Below, piece after piece: positions 59,186-64,000 of a stretch of 64,000 bases of DNA. The stretch's first letter is position 1; every line of letters begins with the position of its first letter. A program made the position numbers and the translations under genes. The stretch lies in assembly GCF_014648915.1 (NCBI RefSeq), contig NZ_BMSA01000033.1, positions 36,601 through 100,600 of the forward strand, in the 5' to 3' direction. The notes under the pieces are model-generated. The model saw nothing but the letters and a program-made list of their open reading frames with translations, ran no database searches and was not told where the DNA came from. The stretch comes from Streptomyces phaeofaciens. GTDB taxonomy: Bacteria > Actinomycetota > Actinomycetes > Streptomycetales > Streptomycetaceae.

Positions 59186-62100
59186 TTGTTCAGTGGATCG
59201 GCCGCGTCGCGGGAGCATGCCGTCGACGGCTCGATAGCGGTGATCGGCATCGCCTGCCGGTTACCCGGAGCACGCACTCCAGGAGAATTCTGGCGTCTGC
59301 TGAGCGAGGGTGGTAATTCCGTCACATCGGTACCGCCCGGCCGCTGGGAACGCACCTCCGACACCGGCCGGGACACCGCACTCGACCACGGCTTTGACCA
59401 CGGCGCCTTTCTCGACGGAACGGACCTGTTCGACGCCGGATTCTTCGGTGTCTCCCCCCGCGAGGCCGCGGCCATGGACCCCCAGCAGCGGCTGGTCCTC
59501 GAAATCGGCTGGGAGGTCCTCGAGGACGCGGGGCTGACCCCCGGCGACCTGACCGGACAGCGCACCGGGGTCTTCGTCGGCGCCATCGGCGACGACTACG
59601 CCACCCTGCTGCGACGGCACGGCACCCAGGCCGTGACCCACCACACGCTCACCGGCCTCCACCGCGGCATGATCGCCAACCGGCTCTCCTACCTGCTGGG
59701 CGCCCAGGGACCCAGCATGGTGATCGACTCCGGCCAGTCCTCCTCGCTCGTCGCCGTGCACGCGGCCTGCCAGAGCCTGCGCACCGGCGAGTGCGACACC
59801 GCCGTCGCCGGCGGCGTCCACCTCAACCTCGCCTTCGACGGCACCCTGAGCGCGGCCCGCTTCGGCGGACTCTCCCCGGACGGCCGCTGTTTCACCTTCG
59901 ACGCCCGCGCCAACGGGTTCGTCCGCGGCGAGGGCGGCGGACTCGTCCTCCTCAAGCCCCTCGCCCGCGCGCTCGCCGACGGCGACCGGATCCACGGCGT
60001 CCTGCGCGGCAGCGCCGTCAACAACGACGGCGGCGGCGACACCCTGACCACCCCGACCCGGGGCGCCCAGACGGACGTGCTGCGCCGCGCCTGCGCCGCG
60101 GCCGGCGTCGCCCCCGCCGAGGTGCAGTACGTCGAACTCCACGGCACCGGCACGGCGGTCGGCGATCCCGTCGAGGCGGCCGCACTCGCCGAGGCCGTCG
60201 GCTCGGCGCACACCGGGGACCTCCCGCTGCACGTGGGGTCCGTGAAGACGAACGTCGGACACCTGGAGGGCGCGGCCGGCATCACCGGACTCATCAAGGT
60301 CCTGCTCGCCCTGCGGGCCCGCCGGCTGCCGCCCAGCCTCAACTTCCGCACCCCCCACCCCGCGATCCCGCTGGACGACTGGCACCTACGGGTGCAGACC
60401 GAGCTCTCGGACTGGCCGAGCCCCGCCGCGCCGCTGATCGCCGGGGTCTCGGCGTTCGGCGTCGGCGGGACCAACGCCCATGTGATCGTCGCCGAGGCAC
60501 CCACGCCCGAGCACACCGAAGGCCCCGGGCCCCTGGCTCCCGCCGAGGCCTCGCCCCGGGTTCCCGCGGCGCTGCCCTGGGTCGTCTCCGCCCGCTCCCC
60601 GGACGGACTGCGCGGACAGGCCGCCCGGCTGCGCGACCTCGCCGCCGACGACGCCGCCTCCCTCACCGACGTCGGCTGGTCCCTCGCCACGCACCGGGCC
60701 GCCCTGGAGCACCGCGCGGTCGTGGTCGCCGGGGACCGCGAGGGCTTCCTGACCGGACTGACGGCGATCGCCGCCGGTGAACCCGCCGGGCACGTCGTCG
60801 AGGGCACGGTCCCCGGCGCGGCCGGCACCGGCACCGGCGTGGTGTTCGTGTTCCCCGGTCAAGGGGCGCAGTGGGTCGGGATGGCCGCCGAACTCCTGGA
60901 CACCTCAGAGGTGTTCGCCGCCTCCGTCGAGGAGTGCGCCCGGGCGCTGGCCCCGCACACCGACTGGGATCTCCTCGCCGTACTCCGCGACACCACGGAC
61001 GGCGCCGCGCTGACCCGCGTCGACGTCCTCCAGCCCGCCCTGTGGGCCGTGATGGTCTCGCTGGCCCGGGTGTGGCGCTCCCTCGGCGTGACGCCCGCCG
61101 CGGTCATCGGGCACTCGCAGGGCGAGATCGCCGCCGCCTGCGCGTCCGGTGCGCTGTCGCTCGACGACGGCGCCCGCCTGGTGGCCCTGCGCAGCCGGAT
61201 CACCGGGCACCTGACGGACCGGGGCGGCATGGCCGTGCTGGACGCCTCCGCGGAGCGGGCGGCCGTTCTGCTCGGGGACCGGGACGACGTATGGGTCGCC
61301 GCGGTCAACAGCCCCGCCGCCACCGTCGTCGCGGGCAGCCCGGCAGGACTCGCCGAGGTCGTCGCCCGCGCGCGGGCGGCCGGCCACCGCACCCGGACCG
61401 TCGAGAGCGCCTACGCCTCGCACACCCCGCACGTCGAGCAGATCCGCGACGACTTCCTCCGCCAGGTGGCGTCCATCGCCCCGCGCGCCGCCGACGTGCC
61501 GATGTACTCGACCGTGACCGCGGGACCCGTCGCGGGCGAGTCACTGGACGCGGGCTACTGGTACCGCAACCTCCGGGAGCAGGTCCGCTTCCACGACACC
61601 GTCGAGGCCCTCGTCGAGGCGGGCCACACCCTCTTCCTGGAGGTCAGCCCGCACCCGGTGCTGACCAACGCGGTGCAGGAGACCGGCCACGCCGCCGGCA
61701 CCACGGTGACCACCACCGGAACCCTGCGCCGGGACCAGGGCGGCGACCGGCAACTCCAGCTCTCCCTGGGTCACTTGTGGACCCACGGCGCCACTGTCGA
61801 CTGGGCCGCGGTGTTCGCCGGCACGGGCGCGCGCCGGACCGACCTGCCGACCTACGCGTTCCAGCGCCGCCGACACTGGTTCACGACGTCCGCCGCCACG
61901 GAGCACGGCGCCGGCGCACCCGCCGCCTCGGCCCCGCCGGCCGCCTCGCCGGCCCCGGCAGAGGTCTCACCGGTCGGGGCGGACGCCCCGTCCGCCGCGC
62001 GGGACGTCGACGTCTCCCGTCAGATCCGCGCCCACGCCGCCGCCGTACTCGGCCACGCGACCGCCGACGACATCGACCCGTGGCGCACGTTCAAGGACCT

Positions 62101-64000
62101 CGGGTTCGACTCGATCATGCTCGGCGACCTGGGCAACCGGCTCACCACCGCACTCGGCACCCGGCTGACCACCTCCACGCTCTTCGACCATCCCACACCC
62201 GCCAGGCTCGCCGGCCATCTGACCGCCGGCCCTGACGACACCACGGCCCCGGCCGCCCGCCGGGCCCCGGACGCGGACGACGAAGCCGTCGCCATCATCG
62301 CGATGAGCTGCCGGCTGCCCGGCGGCGTCGAGTCCCCGGAGGACCTGTGGCGCCTGGTCGCCGACGGGCAGGACGCGATCAGCGCGTTCCCCGAGGACCG
62401 CGGCTGGGACCTGGCACGCCTGCGGGCCACGCAGGGCCCCGGCCGTACGGTCGCCGGGGGCGGTGGATTCCTCGACCGCGCGGCCGAGTTCGACGCCCGC
62501 TTCTTCGGCCTCTCCCCGCGCGAGGCCCTGGCGATGGACCCCCAGCAACGGCTGTTGCTGGAGACCTCCTGGGAACTGCTGGAACGCGCCGGCATCGAAC
62601 CGGCCGCCCTGCGCTCCACCCCGACCGGCGTCTTCATCGGCACCATGGACCAGGAGTACGGACCCCGCCTGCACGAGGCGCCCGAAGCTCTCGACGGATA
62701 CCTGCTCACCGGCAAGACCACGAGCGTCGCCTCCGGCCGTATCGCCTACACGCTGGGGCTGACCGGCCCCGCCATCACCCTGGACACGGCGTGCTCGTCC
62801 TCCCTCGTCGCCCTGCATCTCGCGGTGCAGTCGCTGCGAAGCGGGGAGTCCACGCTCGCGCTGGCCGGCGGAGTGACCGTCCTCAGCACACCAGGGATCT
62901 TCACCGAGTTCAGCCGCCAGGGCGGACTCTCCCACGACGGCCGTTGCAAGGCGTTCGCCGCGGCCGCCGACGGCACGGGCATGGCCGAGGGTGTGGGCAT
63001 GCTGCTGGTGGAGCGGCTGTCCGACGCCCTGCGCAACGGTCATCAGGTGCTGGCGGTCGTCCGGGGTTCGGCCGTCAACCAGGACGGCGCGTCCAACGGC
63101 CTCACCGCACCCAGTGGCGTCTCCCAGCGGCAGGTGATCCGGCAGGCGCTGGCGGGTGCTGGGCTGACGGCGTCCGAGGTGGACGTGGTGGAGGCGCACG
63201 GTACGGGGACCTCGCTGGGTGATCCGATCGAGGCGCAGGCGTTGCTGGCCACGTACGGGCAGGACCGTCCGGACGGGCGGCCCGTGCTGCTGGGGTCGGT
63301 GAAGTCCAACATCGGTCACACCCAGGCGGCCGCCGGTGTGGCCGGGGTGATCAAGACCGTGATGGCCATGCGGCACGGCGTGGTGCCCGCCACCCTCCAT
63401 GTCGACGAGCCGTCGCCACGCGTGAACTGGACCGCGGGCGCGGTGGAGTTGGTGACCGAGTCGACGGCCTGGCCGGAGGCGGGCCGGGCGCGGCGGGCGG
63501 CGGTGTCGTCCTTCGGGATCAGCGGGACCAACGCCCACGTGATCGTCGAGGAGGCCCCGCCGGCCGGTGTTCCCGCCGAGGCCGGTCCCCTGGGCGACCC
63601 CGTGGTGCGGGCCGACGGGGTCGTGCCGTGGGTGGTGTCGGCCCGCTCGGCTGCGGGGCTGCGGGCCCAGGCCGCACGACTGCGTGCCCTGGCCGAGGGG
63701 GAGACCCCGTCGGCCGCGATCGGCTGGTCGCTGGCCACACGACGGGCCGCGCTGGAGCACAGGGCGGTGTTGGTGGCCGGGGACCGGGACGAGTTCCTGG
63801 CCGGGCTGGAGGCGATCGCCTCGGGCGAGCCCGCCGGCTCTGTGGTGAGCGGAACGGTCGCGGGCGAGTCCGACACGGGTGTGGTGTTCGTGTTCCCCGG
63901 GCAGGGGGCGCAGTGGGTGGGGATGGCGGCCGAACTCCTGGACACCTCAACCGTGTTCGCCGAGTCGGTGGAGGCGTGTGCGCGGGCGTTGGCCCCGTTC
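59186..64000 (+). CDS. Modular type I polyketide synthase: KSQ-AT-ACP loading module and start of module 1 (3' truncated)
   Basis: The frame is open to the window end (about 1605 codons seen). The loading KS has Gln in place of the active Cys (DSGQSSSLV, Gln codon 59735-59737), the KSQ decarboxylase type. The loading AT has GHSQGE and the YASH tetrapeptide (about 61411-61422), predicting methylmalonyl-CoA and hence a propionate starter. The ACP Ser is at codon 62111-62113 (LGFDSIMLGDL). Module 1 begins with an intact KS (DTACSSSLV, Cys codon 62792-62794; EAHGTGTSLGDP) and the start of an AT (VFVFPGQGAQWVGMAAELL, repeated nearly identically from the loading AT). Start: TTG 59186 has GGAAGG 8 nt upstream; GTG 59153 and GTG 59177 are alternatives. 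A TTA codon lies at 59261-59263. Confidence 0.93.
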   Translation, partial: MFSGSAASREHAVDGSIAVIGIACRLPGARTPGEFWRLLSEGGNSVTSVPPGRWERTSDTGRDTALDHGFDHGAFLDGTDLFDAGFFGVSPREAAAMDPQQRLVLEIGWEVLEDAGLTPGDLTGQRTGVFVGAIGDDYATLLRRHGTQAVTHHTLTGLHRGMIANRLSYLLGAQGPSMVIDSGQSSSLVAVHAACQSLRTGECDTAVAGGVHLNLAFDGTLSAARFGGLSPDGRCFTFDARANGFVRGEGGGLVLLKPLARALADGDRIHGVLRGSAVNNDGGGDTLTTPTRGAQTDVLRRACAAAGVAPAEVQYVELHGTGTAVGDPVEAAALAEAVGSAHTGDLPLHVGSVKTNVGHLEGAAGITGLIKVLLALRARRLPPSLNFRTPHPAIPLDDWHLRVQTELSDWPSPAAPLIAGVSAFGVGGTNAHVIVAEAPTPEHTEGPGPLAPAEASPRVPAALPWVVSARSPDGLRGQAARLRDLAADDAASLTDVGWSLATHRAALEHRAVVVAGDREGFLTGLTAIAAGEPAGHVVEGTVPGAAGTGTGVVFVFPGQGAQWVGMAAELLDTSEVFAASVEECARALAPHTDWDLLAVLRDTTDGAALTRVDVLQPALWAVMVSLARVWRSLGVTPAAVIGHSQGEIAAACASGALSLDDGARLVALRSRITGHLTDRGGMAVLDASAERAAVLLGDRDDVWVAAVNSPAATVVAGSPAGLAEVVARARAAGHRTRTVESAYASHTPHVEQIRDDFLRQVASIAPRAADVPMYSTVTAGPVAGESLDAGYWYRNLREQVRFHDTVEALVEAGHTLFLEVSPHPVLTNAVQETGHAAGTTVTTTGTLRRDQGGDRQLQLSLGHLWTHGATVDWAAVFAGTGARRTDLPTYAFQRRRHWFTTSAATEHGAGAPAASAPPAASPAPAEVSPVGADAPSAARDVDVSRQIRAHAAAVLGHATADDIDPWRTFKDLGFDSIMLGDLGNRLTTALGTRLTTSTLFDHPTPARLAGHLTAGPDDTTAPAARRAPDADDEAVAIIAMSCRLPGGVESPEDLWRLVADGQDAISAFPEDRGWDLARLRATQGPGRTVAGGGGFLDRAAEFDARFFGLSPREALAMDPQQRLLLETSWELLERAGIEPAALRSTPTGVFIGTMDQEYGPRLHEAPEALDGYLLTGKTTSVASGRIAYTLGLTGPAITLDTACSSSLVALHLAVQSLRSGESTLALAGGVTVLSTPGIFTEFSRQGGLSHDGRCKAFAAAADGTGMAEGVGMLLVERLSDALRNGHQVLAVVRGSAVNQDGASNGLTAPSGVSQRQVIRQALAGAGLTASEVDVVEAHGTGTSLGDPIEAQALLATYGQDRPDGRPVLLGSVKSNIGHTQAAAGVAGVIKTVMAMRHGVVPATLHVDEPSPRVNWTAGAVELVTESTAWPEAGRARRAAVSSFGISGTNAHVIVEEAPPAGVPAEAGPLGDPVVRADGVVPWVVSARSAAGLRAQAARLRALAEGETPSAAIGWSLATRRAALEHRAVLVAGDRDEFLAGLEAIASGEPAGSVVSGTVAGESDTGVVFVFPGQGAQWVGMAAELLDTSTVFAESVEACARALAPF

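Overview
The window is high-GC actinobacterial DNA and almost certainly comes from a Streptomyces chromosome. The evidence is GC-rich third codon positions, frequent GTG and TTG starts, ATGA stop/start overlaps, a conservon (cvn) operon, a complete hopanoid gene block, a ydaO-type leader in front of a LysM/M23 hydrolase, and modular type I PKS genes. Identifications rest on reading motifs and on remembered family sequences; no database search was run.

Layout. (1) 1-11164: the distal part of a hopanoid operon: squalene-forming desaturase hpnE (5' truncated by the window), a polyprenyl diphosphate synthase, squalene-hopene cyclase, hpnG, hpnH, MEP-pathway genes ispG and dxs, and an hpnO-like aminotransferase. 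An XRE-cupin regulator with a double operator and a 40-residue membrane protein follow. (2) 11213-24416: a tyrosine phosphatase, a GH36 alpha-galactosidase, a c-di-AMP riboswitch with LysM/M23 peptidase, a rhamnogalacturonan lyase with its DUF6250-like partner, an SGNH hydrolase, a SIMPL protein, a repeat tract, a TetR/amino-acid dehydrogenase operon with an operator, and a metallo-beta-lactamase-fold hydrolase. (3) 24771-34588: a cvnABCD conservon plus GAF protein, the tdh-kbl threonine catabolic pair, LysR, an XRE-cupin regulator whose start codon lies inside a 33-bp palindrome, GNAT and a MmcQ/YjbR protein. (4) 34689-34814: tRNA-Pro(GGG) and a terminator, which look like the edge between core genome and accessory biosynthetic DNA.

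(5) 34963-52133 is the most unusual part. A 14-TM MFS transporter is divergent from a FadD32-like fatty acyl-AMP ligase. The ligase overlaps a Pks13-like polyketide synthase (ACP-KS-AT-degenerate DH-KR-ACP-TE). An antigen-85-like esterase, a GT1 glycosyltransferase and a complete LpqY-SugABC-like trehalose importer follow. Together these look like the mycobacterial mycolate condensation / trehalose ester transfer / trehalose recycling machinery, gathered in one locus of a genus that makes no mycolic acids. The inferred product is a glycosylated or trehalose-linked, possibly alpha-branched beta-hydroxy lipid.

(6) 53633-58459 (minus strand) is a complete cyclooctatin-type operon, cotB1-cotB2-cotB3-cotB4: GGPP synthase, cyclooctat-9-en-7-ol synthase and two P450s. 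An unrelated P450 converges on it from the plus strand. (7) 59186-64000 is the start of a large modular type I PKS with a KSQ-AT-ACP loading module (methylmalonyl-type AT motif) and the KS and beginning of AT of module 1. It runs off the window.

The first gene of each of the three biosynthetic units (FAAL, cotB1, modular PKS) carries an in-frame TTA leucine codon close to its start, a signature of bldA-dependent developmental control. I noticed no in-frame TTA in the other genes.
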